Source of the DNA: Halobacteria archaeon HArc-gm2
Lineage (GTDB): Archaea > Halobacteriota > Halobacteria > Halobacteriales > Haloarculaceae
Direction: 5' to 3'
DNA: 64,000 bases
Assembly (NCBI GenBank): GCA_025517465.1
Contig: JAOPKE010000001.1
Location: forward strand, 868,001-932,000
Shown here: positions 32,357 to 41,262 of the stretch, one piece after another
How positions within the stretch are numbered: the first letter of the stretch is position 1
How the letters are laid out: every line of letters starts with the position of its first letter
Notes under the pieces: model-generated
What the model was told of the DNA's origin: nothing
Databases searched by the model: none
What the model saw: the letters and a program-made list of their open reading frames with translations, nothing else
Program-made: the position numbers and the translations under genes

Positions 32357-33397
32357 TCAGTACTCGCGCTCGACCAGGTAGTCCGCGATACCTTCGAGCA
32401 GCCGTCGCGATTCGTTGTCGGGGAGCACTTCCAGCCGACCCTTCCCGTTGTCGATGAGGTCGTGGGCCGTCTCCCGGGCGAACGCGATGCTGCCAGCGTC
32501 TTCGAGTTCGGCAACGGCGTCCTCGACCGCTTCCTCCGAGACCGTCTCGACGGAGTCGGCGTCGACCAGCGAGTCCACGTCGACGCCCTGCTGGCGCGCG
32601 TGGAGCGTGATGATCGTCTGTTTGTTCTCGACGAGGTCCGATCCACGCTGCTTGCCGAGTTTCTCCGAGGGCGTCGTCAGATCGAGCAGGTCGTCCTGGA
32701 TCTGGAACGCGCGGCCGACGTCGAGGCCGTAGCCGTGGACCGCCTCGACCGTCTCGTCGTCGGCGCCGAGCAGCATCGCCGGGATGGCCGCCGATGCACC
32801 GTACAGAACGGCGGTCTTCAGTTCGACCATCTCCAGGTACTCCTCGGTCGTCACCTCGTCGGCCTGTTCGAACGCGATGTCGAACGACTGGCCCTCGCAG
32901 ATCTTGGTACACGAAGAGGCGAGTTCCGAAACGGCCGCCACCGAGCGCTCGGGCTCCGCCCCGGTCTCCAGGATGTTCTCGAAGGCCTTCGAGTACAGCG
33001 TGTCGCCGGCCAGTATGGCCGTCGAGAGGTCGTATTCGCGGTGGACAGACGGAACGCCCCGGCGCAAATCGTCGTCGTCCATGATGTCGTCGTGGATCAG
33101 CGTGAACGACTGGATAGTCTCGACGGCGACGGCCGCGGCCATCACGTCCACGTCGTCCCCGTCCAGCGTCGGGAACGAACGGTAGTCCTCGGAGAGCGGT
33201 TCCACGTCGGCCAGCGCCTCGGCGACGAGCAGGAACATCGTCGGTCGGAGCCGCTTCCCACCCGCGTCCAGCAGGTAGCGCGCCGCTTCGTAGAGTTTCT
33301 CCGGTCGCGTGACCGGGAGCTCCTCCGGGATGGCGTCGTTGACCCGGTCGCGACGGGCGACGATGGCGTCTTCGACCTGCTGTTGAAGTTCTGTCAT
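32357..33397 (-). CDS. idsA: Geranylgeranyl/farnesyl diphosphate synthase
   Basis: 346 residues, all-alpha trans-prenyltransferase. First Asp-rich motif DDIMDDDD near residue 95, second DDLLD near 225; KTAVLYGASAAIPAML and GKRLRPTMFLLVAEAL are conserved blocks. Makes C15/C20 chains from IPP and DMAPP for archaeal ether lipids, so it uses the product of the mvk and ipk genes just upstream. Its start is one base after the rnj stop. Confidence 0.93.
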   Translation of the reverse strand: MTELQQQVEDAIVARRDRVNDAIPEELPVTRPEKLYEAARYLLDAGGKRLRPTMFLLVAEALADVEPLSEDYRSFPTLDGDDVDVMAAAVAVETIQSFTLIHDDIMDDDDLRRGVPSVHREYDLSTAILAGDTLYSKAFENILETGAEPERSVAAVSELASSCTKICEGQSFDIAFEQADEVTTEEYLEMVELKTAVLYGASAAIPAMLLGADDETVEAVHGYGLDVGRAFQIQDDLLDLTTPSEKLGKQRGSDLVENKQTIITLHARQQGVDVDSLVDADSVETVSEEAVEDAVAELEDAGSIAFARETAHDLIDNGKGRLEVLPDNESRRLLEGIADYLVEREY

Positions 33398-33398
33398 C

Positions 33399-34745
33399 CT
33401 ACTCGGTGAGCTTGATCATGTTCCCGTTCTGGGTCACGTGGAGGTCCCGGCCGAGTTCGTAGCCCTGACTGGAACAGAGGTCCACGTAGGGCGCGAACCC
33501 TTTCATGTCCTGGTGGGCCGGGATGATGTTCTGGGGCTGGAGCGCGTCGATCATCTCGTAGTGACCCTCCTCGCGGAGGTGGCCCGAGACGTGGATGTCG
33601 TCGTAGATGCGGGCGCCCTGCATGCCCAGCAGTTTCTCGGACTGGTAGCGCTGGCCCTCGTTCGTCGGCTCCGGGATGACCCGGGCGGAGAAGATGACCT
33701 TGTCACCGTTCTCGAGTTCGTACGGCGTCTCGCCCCGTCCCATCCGGGTGAGCATGGCGCGCGGTTCCCCCTGGTGGCCGGTGACGATGGGCAGGAAGTT
33801 CTCCTTGCCGTCGTTCATGATCCGCTTGAACGTCCGGTCGACGGACTTCCGGTGACCGTACATTCCCAGGTCCTCCGGGAAGTCGACGAAGTCGAGGCGC
33901 TCCGCGGTACCGGAGTACTTCTCCATCGACCGACCGAGGAGCACGGGCTGGCGGCCGATGTCGTCGGCGAACTCGACGAGCGACTTCACACGAGCGATGT
34001 GGGAGGAGAACGTGGTGGCGACGATGCCGCCGTCGTAGTCCTCGACGCTCGTCATGACGTCCTTGAGGTGGCGACGCGCGACGGACTCGGAGGGCGTGCG
34101 GCCCTTCCGGCCGGCGTTGGTACAGTCCTCGATGTAACAGAGGACGCCCTCGCCCTCGCGACCGATCTCGCGGAAGCGTTTCATGTCGATGGGGTCGCCG
34201 ATGACCGGCGTGTGGTCCATGCGCTTGTCCAGCCCGTAGACGACGGCGCCTTCGGGCGTGTGGAGGACCGGGTTGATCGCGTCGATGATCGAGTGCGTGA
34301 CGTTGACGAACTCCAGTTCGGTCCGCTCGCCGATCTGCATCGTCTCGCCGGCGGACATCTTCTGGAGGTCGTTCTGGACGCCGAACTTCTCCTCGCCCTT
34401 GATCTGCTGTTTGACGAGTTCGATGGTGAACGGCGTCGCGACGATGGGCGCGTCGTAGCGGTGTGCCAGCTTGGAGATGGCGCCGATGTGGTCCAGGTGA
34501 CCGTGGGTCGGCACGATGGCCTTGACGTCGCCCTCCAGTTCGGACATGACGCGGTCGTCCGGGATGGCGCCCATGTCGATGAGGTCGAGCGAGTGCATTC
34601 GCTCGGTCTCGACGTTGTCGTGAATCAGTACCTTCGAGAGGTTCAGGCCCATGTCGAAGACGACCACGTCGTCTCCGGCACGGACTGCCGTCATCTGTCG
34701 GCCGACCTCTTCGTACCCGCCGATTGTTGCGATTTCGACTTCCAT
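33399..34745 (-). CDS. rnj: Archaeal RNase J (beta-CASP nuclease)
   Basis: 448 residues. Metallo-beta-lactamase signature THGHLDHIG near residue 75 and later beta-CASP blocks ([58 protein letters not shown]) define the 5'-3' exoribonuclease of euryarchaea. In this superoperon it lies between the isoprenoid genes and idsA, a known archaeal arrangement. Upstream, 34746-35476 holds the hairpin array rather than a gene. Confidence 0.92.
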   Translation of the reverse strand: MEVEIATIGGYEEVGRQMTAVRAGDDVVVFDMGLNLSKVLIHDNVETERMHSLDLIDMGAIPDDRVMSELEGDVKAIVPTHGHLDHIGAISKLAHRYDAPIVATPFTIELVKQQIKGEEKFGVQNDLQKMSAGETMQIGERTELEFVNVTHSIIDAINPVLHTPEGAVVYGLDKRMDHTPVIGDPIDMKRFREIGREGEGVLCYIEDCTNAGRKGRTPSESVARRHLKDVMTSVEDYDGGIVATTFSSHIARVKSLVEFADDIGRQPVLLGRSMEKYSGTAERLDFVDFPEDLGMYGHRKSVDRTFKRIMNDGKENFLPIVTGHQGEPRAMLTRMGRGETPYELENGDKVIFSARVIPEPTNEGQRYQSEKLLGMQGARIYDDIHVSGHLREEGHYEMIDALQPQNIIPAHQDMKGFAPYVDLCSSQGYELGRDLHVTQNGNMIKLTE

Positions 34746-35109
34746 GGTTGTAGGTCCGAGGGAAGCCGTCCGCCTGCGGGGGAGTCCGACGCTACGACAG
34801 TGGACGGGTCGGTGCGCGTTGCACGCGACGCGTCCACCGAACTCGGAGGCCGTCCGGGTCGACCCGTAGCCCCCGAGTCGTTCGCTTGGGCCGGGGATCC
34901 GGTGATCCCCGTGACGGAAGCGTCCGTCGTCCGCCGGCCGTCTCCCGCATCCACGGACGGCCGTGCGCTCGGTTACGAGGGGCTACGTGGCCGGGTGATA
35001 AAAACGCTGGTGGTTCCGGCGACGGGGAGTTCCACCGGCCAGTAGCCGCCGTATTCGACGGGACAGATTCGGAAAACAGCGAACCGTCGTGTGGTTCAGT
35101 CGCCGCCCG
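34746..35109. other. Gap upstream of rnj without a gene
   Basis: 364 bases between the rnj start and the hairpin array. No gene is supported on either strand; it probably contains the rnj promoter. Confidence 0.45.
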
Positions 35110-35476
35110 ATAGTGGTGGTTGTAAGCCCGTACCGGCGTCCACGCGAACGAAGTGAGCGTGGGCTCGTTGGACGAGAGGAACGAGTCCAACGGCGTCCAG
35201 CCGAACTGCGTGAGGCCGGGCTCGATAGACGAACGGAGTGAGTCTATCGGCGTCCTGTCGAGCGTAGCGAGACAGGGCTCATCGGATGAGCAGCGCGAAT
35301 CCGATGGCGTCCCGACGAGCATGGCGAGTCGGGGCCCGGGAGACGAGTGCAGCGAGTCTCCCGGCGTCCACGGGAACGGAGTGAGCGTGGGCTCGATAGA
35401 CGAACGGAGTGAGTCTATCGGCGTTCGACGTGGCCGGTGCCGGCGAACGTCGGTAAAAAGTTACAACCACCACTAT
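35110..35476. repeat. Tandem array of ten GA-loop hairpins inside a 16-bp inverted repeat
   Basis: The outer ends are a perfect inverted repeat, ATAGTGGTGGTTGTAA at 35110-35125 and its complement at 35461-35476. Inside are ten hairpins with 5-7 bp stems, each with an 11-base apical segment: 35141-35161, 35167-35191, 35198-35218, 35224-35248, 35254-35276, 35281-35305, 35311-35333, 35338-35362, 35368-35390, 35395-35419. Two contain one mismatch. Many units alternate with GGCTC and GGCGTC linkers. All loops start with GA and end with GA; stems differ from unit to unit but remain complementary. Confidence 0.9.
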
Positions 35477-36753
35477 GAGAGGCGGTCACCGAGCGGGTCG
35501 TCGTCGCCATCGACTTCGAAGGACGACACGCCCTCGTCGGCGAGGGTCAGGTCGTCGTCTTCGTCGTCTTCGTCGTCTTCGGGAGTGGCGCCGTCGTCGT
35601 CGCCGGTTTCGTCCGGCTCCGGGTCGGTAAAGTTCGGTTCGTCCTGCGCGAACAGATCGTCCGAGCCGTCGTCGTCAGGCAGGTCGACAGCGTCCGTCGA
35701 CTCGCTGGCGGCGGGTTCGGTCTGGCCGACGTCCGTCGTCTCGCGTTCCGTCTCGATGCCGTTTCCGTCGGAGGCGCTCTGGACGTCGTCCCACGTCCTG
35801 ACGGCGTCGTCGGAGCTAGAGTCGGCGTCCACCGCACCGACTGGCTCGTCCGTAGCAGTCTCGGCCCTCCTGTCGGGAGCCGGGTCCTCCGCCGGCTCGG
35901 ACGACTGTTCGAACTCGGCCGGGTCCGGCGGCGTCCACTCGGCGCGGTCCTGATCCGCCGTCTCCGACACGGCGTCGCCGGTATCGTCGCCGGGGCTCCC
36001 AGAGTCAGTGGACGCCGCCGGTTCCTCGACGTCTCCGGCCTGGGTGCCGGTGGCGTACTTCGAGTCCGTCCAGTCGTCGGCGGCCGAGGATTCGTCCACG
36101 AAGTCGTCGGCGTAGGGATGGCTCTCGACGTCAGTCCGGGACGGCGACGGGCCGGCACCGTCCATCGCCTGTTGGTCCGGTCCCTCGGCACCGGACGGCG
36201 GTCCCCCGTCGGGCTGTCCGGCAGACGGCGCCGGCTCGCTCGTCGGTGGTTCCGGTGGGTCCCGGTGGGCCGCGTCGTCTACCGGGCGATCCGTCGCCGG
36301 TTCCCCGGTCACGGTCCCCGTGGTGTCTTCGCCGTCGAGCGGCGTTTCGTCCGCCTCGGGGGCCGCCGCGGGCTGGTCGGCGTCGGGAGACTCGTCGTCC
36401 GCCGCCGCTTCGTCCGCGTCGACGTCGCCCTCGCCCTCGATCGAGGTGTCAGTCACCGTCGTTCCAGTCGTCGACGCGACGGCGACGGCCGCCGCGTCCG
36501 CGAGCAGTTTATGCACAAGGCCGAACAGCCCCGACAGGCCGACGACGACACCGAGCAATGCGAGTAGCGCACCCGCGATGGCGCTTCCCGTCGCGAGAGA
36601 CGCGAGTGACGGAGCCGCCAGATTCAGGCCGCCGGTCGCCGCGACCGCGACGCCGGCGACGACGAAAACGCCGGCCACCACGACGACGGCGACGAGATAT
36701 CCCAGAAATTTGGCCCCGTACTTGAACACGCCGGGGAGCCCTACAGCTACCAT
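35473..36753 (-). CDS. Membrane protein with long acidic disordered tail
   Basis: About 426 residues. Two or three hydrophobic helices fill residues 10-100 (YLVAVVVVAGVFVVAGVAVA, GALLALLGVVVGLSGLFGLVHKLLAD); the remaining 320 are a low-complexity acidic region of Asp, Glu, Pro, Thr, Ser. The nearest family cannot be named. An in-frame start at 36771 is six residues longer. The stop codon lies within the right arm of the hairpin-array inverted repeat. Sits between ipk and rnj in the superoperon. Confidence 0.6.
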   Translation of the reverse strand: MVAVGLPGVFKYGAKFLGYLVAVVVVAGVFVVAGVAVAATGGLNLAAPSLASLATGSAIAGALLALLGVVVGLSGLFGLVHKLLADAAAVAVASTTGTTVTDTSIEGEGDVDADEAAADDESPDADQPAAAPEADETPLDGEDTTGTVTGEPATDRPVDDAAHRDPPEPPTSEPAPSAGQPDGGPPSGAEGPDQQAMDGAGPSPSRTDVESHPYADDFVDESSAADDWTDSKYATGTQAGDVEEPAASTDSGSPGDDTGDAVSETADQDRAEWTPPDPAEFEQSSEPAEDPAPDRRAETATDEPVGAVDADSSSDDAVRTWDDVQSASDGNGIETERETTDVGQTEPAASESTDAVDLPDDDGSDDLFAQDEPNFTDPEPDETGDDDGATPEDDEDDEDDDLTLADEGVSSFEVDGDDDPLGDRLS

Positions 36754-36805
36754 GTCTGTGACAATCATCAACGTCGGTCAAATATGTTACGCCCGCTCGA
36801 CCGAC

Positions 36806-37579
36806 TTACCGTGTCTCGATGGTCGTTCCCGGCGACTCGCCCGCGACGAAGGCGTCCAGGGCGTCGGGAGCGAAAATCTGGGCCGGGACCCCCAGGTCAA
36901 GTAGAGCGCGGACCTTGCCCGCCATCCCGCCGGTGACGTCCGTCGCCTCACTCGCACCGAGGAGATCGGCCACCTCGTCGAAGGCCCCGATCCGGTCGAC
37001 GACGGCGTCGTCACCGTCCAGCACGCCGGGTACGGTCGAACAGACGCCGACGCGGGTCGCTCCCACTGCTGGCGCGAGTTCGACGACGAGTTCGTCCCCC
37101 GAGAGGACGGTGACGCCCTCGCCAGCGTGGACGACGCCGTCGCCGTGGAGGACCGGGACGAACTCCTCGTCGAGCATGCCCGTGATCTGCGCCGTCGGGA
37201 GTGAGAGTTGGCCGTCGTTGTCCCTGGACGCGGCCGAGAGCGGGTGGACGGGCAACGCCGGGACGCCTTCGTCCTGAAGCGCGTCCACCACGACCCGGTT
37301 CAGTTCGACCATCGCGCCGTGGATGGCCAGTGCACTGCTCGCGTCTCGGGTTCCCTCGTCCGTACTCACTCCGTGTTGCGCCGCGTGGTGGTGCCCGAAG
37401 CTCCCACCGCCGTGGACGACGACCAGCGATCCGTCGAACGCGGCGAGGGCGCGCGCCGCGTCCGCGAGCGCGTCGTCGTCGACGGTCTCCCGTTCCGTCT
37501 TCTCCGTGACGACGCTCCCGCCGAGTTTGACGACGAGCGTCTCGTTCTCGGTGGACCGGCCGGCGTTCGGCCCACTCAT
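36806..37579 (-). CDS. ipk: Isopentenyl phosphate kinase
   Basis: 257 residues, amino-acid kinase fold. N-terminal VVKLGGSVVTEK, then VVVHGGGSFGHHHA with the catalytic His of archaeal IPK, and the C-terminal ATDVTGGMAGKVRALLDLGV block. Phosphorylates isopentenyl phosphate to IPP in the archaeal mevalonate route. Its ATG 37579 overlaps the mvk stop by 4 bases, so the two are one transcript. Confidence 0.93.
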   Translation of the reverse strand: MSGPNAGRSTENETLVVKLGGSVVTEKTERETVDDDALADAARALAAFDGSLVVVHGGGSFGHHHAAQHGVSTDEGTRDASSALAIHGAMVELNRVVVDALQDEGVPALPVHPLSAASRDNDGQLSLPTAQITGMLDEEFVPVLHGDGVVHAGEGVTVLSGDELVVELAPAVGATRVGVCSTVPGVLDGDDAVVDRIGAFDEVADLLGASEATDVTGGMAGKVRALLDLGVPAQIFAPDALDAFVAGESPGTTIETR

Positions 37580-38559
37580 TCGATCCGGACCCCTTCCGTA
37601 TCGAGTTCGGCTCTGAACGCGTCCTCGCAGCCCGGCGTGTAGCTCAGCGCGGTCAGGGCGTCCTCGCTCTCGTCGAGGGCGACGATGCAGCCACCGCCGC
37701 CCGCGCCCGTCAGTTTCGCCCCGAGCGCGTCGGCGTCGCGAGCAGCCCAGACCATGCTGTCGAGCGAGCGCGAGGAGACCCCCAGCGCGGAGAGCAACCC
37801 GTGATTGAAGTTCATCAACCGGCCGACTTCTTCGACGTCTCCTTCGACGAGTGCGCGTTCGCCCTGCCGGACGAGGTCGCCGATGGCGGTGACGGTGTCC
37901 GCCGCGAAGTCGTAGCGGTCTTTGACGTCTCGAACCCCGGCCACGAGCGCTCCCGTGTCGCCGGCACCGCCGTCGTATCCCACGACGAGCGGGAGGTTGT
38001 CCACGCCGTCGATGGTCCGGCAATCGTCCCCCTCGACGCGGACGGCGCCACCCATCGCCGAGCAGAACGTGTCCGCTCGCGAGGCCTCGCCCTGCTGGAC
38101 GGCGTGTTCGACCTGATACGCCCGTGCAGCGACCTCCCGGCCATCCAGTTCGATGCCGAGTTCAGCCGTCGCGGCCCTGATGGCGGCCACGGCGACGGCC
38201 GCGGACGAGCCCAGCCCCGCCCCGAGCGGAATGTCGCCCTCGACGGTGATGTCGAAGCCCGCGTCCGGCGCGCCCGCGGCTTCCCGGGCCTGTTCGATGG
38301 CCTCGTTGACGTACCCCATGCCCGCGTCCACGAGCGAGTCCGAGACGTCGACGTCCGGTCTGTCGTCGTCCGAACTGTCGTACTCGACGGTGAAGCCGTC
38401 GATGGTGAGGTCCTGCAGGTTGACGCGGACCCCCTCGTCGCGTTCCTCGACGGTCACCTGCGCCCGACGTTCGATGGCGCAGGGCACCGCCGGTTCCCCG
38501 TAGACGACCGCGTGCTCCCCGAACAGATACACTTTGGCGGGAGCGCTCGCTGTTACCAT
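37576..38559 (-). CDS. mvk: Mevalonate kinase
   Basis: 327 residues, GHMP kinase. N-terminal APAKVYLFGEHAVVYG, ATP motif DIPLGAGLGSSAAVAVAA (near residue 105), and C-terminal GAKLTGAGGGGCIVAL are intact. First step after mevalonate in archaeal isoprenoid synthesis, feeding phosphomevalonate decarboxylase (not in the window) and IPK next door. A short hairpin array lies upstream between this gene and the P450. Confidence 0.94.
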   Translation of the reverse strand: MVTASAPAKVYLFGEHAVVYGEPAVPCAIERRAQVTVEERDEGVRVNLQDLTIDGFTVEYDSSDDDRPDVDVSDSLVDAGMGYVNEAIEQAREAAGAPDAGFDITVEGDIPLGAGLGSSAAVAVAAIRAATAELGIELDGREVAARAYQVEHAVQQGEASRADTFCSAMGGAVRVEGDDCRTIDGVDNLPLVVGYDGGAGDTGALVAGVRDVKDRYDFAADTVTAIGDLVRQGERALVEGDVEEVGRLMNFNHGLLSALGVSSRSLDSMVWAARDADALGAKLTGAGGGGCIVALDESEDALTALSYTPGCEDAFRAELDTEGVRIE

Positions 38560-38600
38560 GGGCGGTGCTGTGTTGCGAGGGGGTTAGGCGTTTTCGGGTG

Positions 38601-38829
38601 CAGGTCGGGGCGCGAGCGAAGCGAGCGGCCCGACGTTTGAGCGAACGGCGACCAGCGGGAGCCGTGAGCAGGTCGGGCTCGAACGAAGTGAGAGGCCGAC
38701 AAATGTGCGAGCGGGAGCCGAGCGGGCGCGAAGCGTCCGCGTTGCTCGAACGGGGAGGAACGACCCGTGAGAGCGACCGAAGGGAGCGACACGCGAGCAG
38801 GTCGGCGCCGAGCGCAGCGAGGGGGCGAC
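38601..38829. repeat. Three GA-loop hairpin units between P450 and mvk
   Basis: Three units begin CAGGTCGG at 38601, 38669 and 38798. Their stems (about 9-10 bp, one to two mismatches) enclose loops GAGCGAAGCGA (38614-38624), GAACGAAGTGA (38681-38691) and GAGCGCAGCGA (38810-38820). The first and third are followed by CGACGTTTGA, the second by a close variant. Between units two and three a shorter hairpin occurs (ACGGG-GAGGAACGA-CCCGT). Same family as the 35 kb array. Confidence 0.8.
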
Positions 38830-38861
38830 GTTTGATTGAACGGCAACACGTCGAACTACCC

Positions 38862-40205
38862 CTACGAGTCGCGTTCTTCGACCCGCATCCGCATCGTCTG
38901 CCGGGGATGGATAGTCAGGGACGGCTGGAGCTCCAGCGGTGTCTCCCCGAGAAACTTCAGGGAGTAGTCGCTCGCGATGGTCGCGAGAATGAGTTGCGCT
39001 TCGAGCATCGCGAGGTGTTTCCCGATACAGTGGCGCGGGCCGCCGCCGAACGGGAAGTAGGTGAAGCGGTGTCGATCCACCTGCCGCTCCGGCCGCCAGC
39101 GGTCGGGGTCGAACGTCTCCGGATCGTCCCAGAAGCGGTCCGAACGGTGGACGGCCCACTGGGGTAGCATGATCGACGCCCCCTCCGGGATCTGATAGCC
39201 CGACAGCTCCACCGGCTCCGTCGGCGTCCGGAAGAGCGTATACACCGGCGGGTAGAGCCGCATCGCCTCGTTGATCACCCGCTCCACGTACTCGAACTCG
39301 CGTACGTGCGCCATCGCCGGCCGCTCACCTGCGAGGACGTCGTCGACTTCCTCGTGGACTCGCCGCTCGACGTCCGGGTGCTCGGAGAGGAGGAACCACG
39401 TGTACGTCAGGGTCAGCGCCGTCGTGTCGTGGCCGGCGAGCAGCATCGTCATCAGTTCGTCGCGCAGTTGCTCCGGGGACTGCTCGCCCCGGTCGCGAGC
39501 CCGGAGCAGGACCGACAGGAAGTCCATCGGGCCGTCGTCCTCCGTCCCCGTCTCCCTCTCGCGCTGTGCAATGATATCGTCGAGCACGTCCTCGAGGTTC
39601 GCTATCGCCGTGGAAAACTCACCGTCGCCGGGTAGCGGCATCCACGACGGGGCCGCGAAGCGGAACGGATTCGGTTCGAAGCGCCGACCCAGCGGGACGA
39701 GCTGGTCCTGGATGGTTCGAACACGCTCCTCGGGGAGTTCGACCCCCAGCATGAGGTCGAGGATGACGTCGAGCGTGACCGTGGTCATGGCTCGCTCGAC
39801 GTCCATCTCGTCGCCGGGCACCCAGTGCGCGACGAGATCCTCGGCGTGATCGGTGATACGGTCGCCCACGCCCGCCAATCTGGACATGCTGAACGCGGGA
39901 TTCGCCAGCGTTCGCTGGCGTTCCCACGTCTCACCCTCGCTGAGCAACAGGCCAGAGCCGAGCAGGTCGCCGAGCGCGTCGTTCTGGAAGTCCGGCTTCC
40001 GGAACCGGTCGGCCTCGGAGACGAGGACCTGCTCGATGGCGACTGGATCGGCGAGCATGTACGTGTCGAGGGGGCCCATGTCGAACCTCGCGACGTCGCC
40101 GTAGGCCGACTCCACTGCCTCCACGAAGCGAAACGGATCGCGGGAGTAGGTCCGGCTGCTCCCGAAGAGCGGTTCGCCGTTCGGTCCCGGCGGAGTGTGA
40201 CGCAT
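38862..40205 (-). CDS. Cytochrome P450
   Basis: 447 residues. I-helix oxygen motif AGHDTT near 248, K-helix ExxR in NEAMRLYP near 308, and heme-binding FGGGPRHCIGKHLA near 390 with the proximal Cys. No signal or membrane helix, so soluble. Substrate unknown; closest in style to bacterial CYP147/CYP102-like class. It separates the ribosomal/enolase part of the superoperon from the mvk-ipk part, together with two DUF5518 genes. Confidence 0.92.
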   Translation of the reverse strand: MRHTPPGPNGEPLFGSSRTYSRDPFRFVEAVESAYGDVARFDMGPLDTYMLADPVAIEQVLVSEADRFRKPDFQNDALGDLLGSGLLLSEGETWERQRTLANPAFSMSRLAGVGDRITDHAEDLVAHWVPGDEMDVERAMTTVTLDVILDLMLGVELPEERVRTIQDQLVPLGRRFEPNPFRFAAPSWMPLPGDGEFSTAIANLEDVLDDIIAQRERETGTEDDGPMDFLSVLLRARDRGEQSPEQLRDELMTMLLAGHDTTALTLTYTWFLLSEHPDVERRVHEEVDDVLAGERPAMAHVREFEYVERVINEAMRLYPPVYTLFRTPTEPVELSGYQIPEGASIMLPQWAVHRSDRFWDDPETFDPDRWRPERQVDRHRFTYFPFGGGPRHCIGKHLAMLEAQLILATIASDYSLKFLGETPLELQPSLTIHPRQTMRMRVEERDS

Positions 40206-40259
40206 CGGACGTCCTTCGTGCTGTACAGGTATGAACGGCAGGCCGGACTGATCCGGTTC

Positions 40260-40646
40260 TCAGATCCGTTCGAGCGGGTCGAGGTCCCACGTCGTGTTCG
40301 CGCGTATCCAGACGCCGACGACGCCGCCGAGCGCGCTCAGACCGACCGTGTACAGCAGGAACAGTAGCGCGACGATGGTCAGATAGAGGTCGTACGCCGG
40401 CGAGGACGGCGGGACGCCGAAGCCCAGAAACGCCACGACTGCGAACGCGGCCGCGAAGAGAATTCCCAGCGGAAGCGCCGCGGCGACGCCGGCGGCGGTC
40501 CCGATCCCGAGTCCCCACAGATAGCCGTCATTGCGACGCGAAGCGGCCGCGATGCCGCCGAGCACCGACGAGAACGGGACGAACGAGAATGCGACGGTGA
40601 TCGCCGCGCCGACACCGACGGCAACGAGCGCGCTATCGCGGTCCAT
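40260..40646 (-). CDS. DUF5518-type membrane protein
   Basis: 128 residues, four hydrophobic segments (AITVAFSFVPFSSVLGGIAAA, GIGTAAGVAAALPLGILFAAAFAVVAFLGF, TIVALLFLLYTVGLSALGGVVGVWI) and Gly-rich turns. Haloarchaeal family of unknown role. It begins one base before the stop of a close paralogue at 40647, so the two are a tandem duplication. Confidence 0.75.
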   Translation of the reverse strand: MDRDSALVAVGVGAAITVAFSFVPFSSVLGGIAAASRRNDGYLWGLGIGTAAGVAAALPLGILFAAAFAVVAFLGFGVPPSSPAYDLYLTIVALLFLLYTVGLSALGGVVGVWIRANTTWDLDPLERI

Positions 40647-41036
40647 TCACAGGTCGACGTCCGTGTCGTACTTGATGTAGTTACCGACCCAGCCGCCGAG
40701 CGTGCTGAGACCCACCATGACGACGGTGACGGCGAGTACGAAGACGGCGACGAAGGTGAAACTGAACAGTCCCAGGCCGATACCGTCCATTCCGGGACCC
40801 ATCCCGAGCAGAAGCGATCCGAAGATGCCGAAGACGAGCATGCCCAGGAGCGCCCCGGGAACGACGGCGATGAGGCCAGAGATGAGTCCGACCCGGAGCC
40901 CGTCCGAGCGCGTCCCGCCCTGGAGGTAGCCCGCGACGGCGCCGCCGAGGAACGGCGCGACCGGGACCACCGTGCTGCCCACTACGGAGACGACGGCACC
41001 GACGACGGCGTTGACGAGCGTCGCGCCTTCTTCCAT
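40647..41036 (-). CDS. DUF5518-type membrane protein, paralogue
   Basis: 129 residues with the same plan as the next gene downstream: membrane segments GAVVSVVGSTVVPVAPFLGGAVAG, GLISGLIAVVPGALLGMLVFGIFGSLL and FTFVAVFVLAVTVVMVGLSTLGGWVGNYI. The shared ending LGG-(W/V)VG-W/N-YIK matches the paralogue. Function unknown. Confidence 0.75.
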   Translation of the reverse strand: MEEGATLVNAVVGAVVSVVGSTVVPVAPFLGGAVAGYLQGGTRSDGLRVGLISGLIAVVPGALLGMLVFGIFGSLLLGMGPGMDGIGLGLFSFTFVAVFVLAVTVVMVGLSTLGGWVGNYIKYDTDVDL

Positions 41037-41262
41037 GGCGTACTGTTGCCGTGGCAGGCAGAAATGCGTTCCTCCCTCACCAGCGGCTCCTCACTCGCGT
41101 TCGATGCACCGGCGAGTCGTTCGGGAGGGACGTACCAGGCGCTCGTCGGCGAGCGGCGGGGCTAAAAGTGGTCGCGGAGCGACGACTCATCGAACCATCG
41201 GGACGAACGTACCGGCTGGTCGGCGGACGCGTACCGGGAAAAGTGACGAAGTTGCGCGCGAA

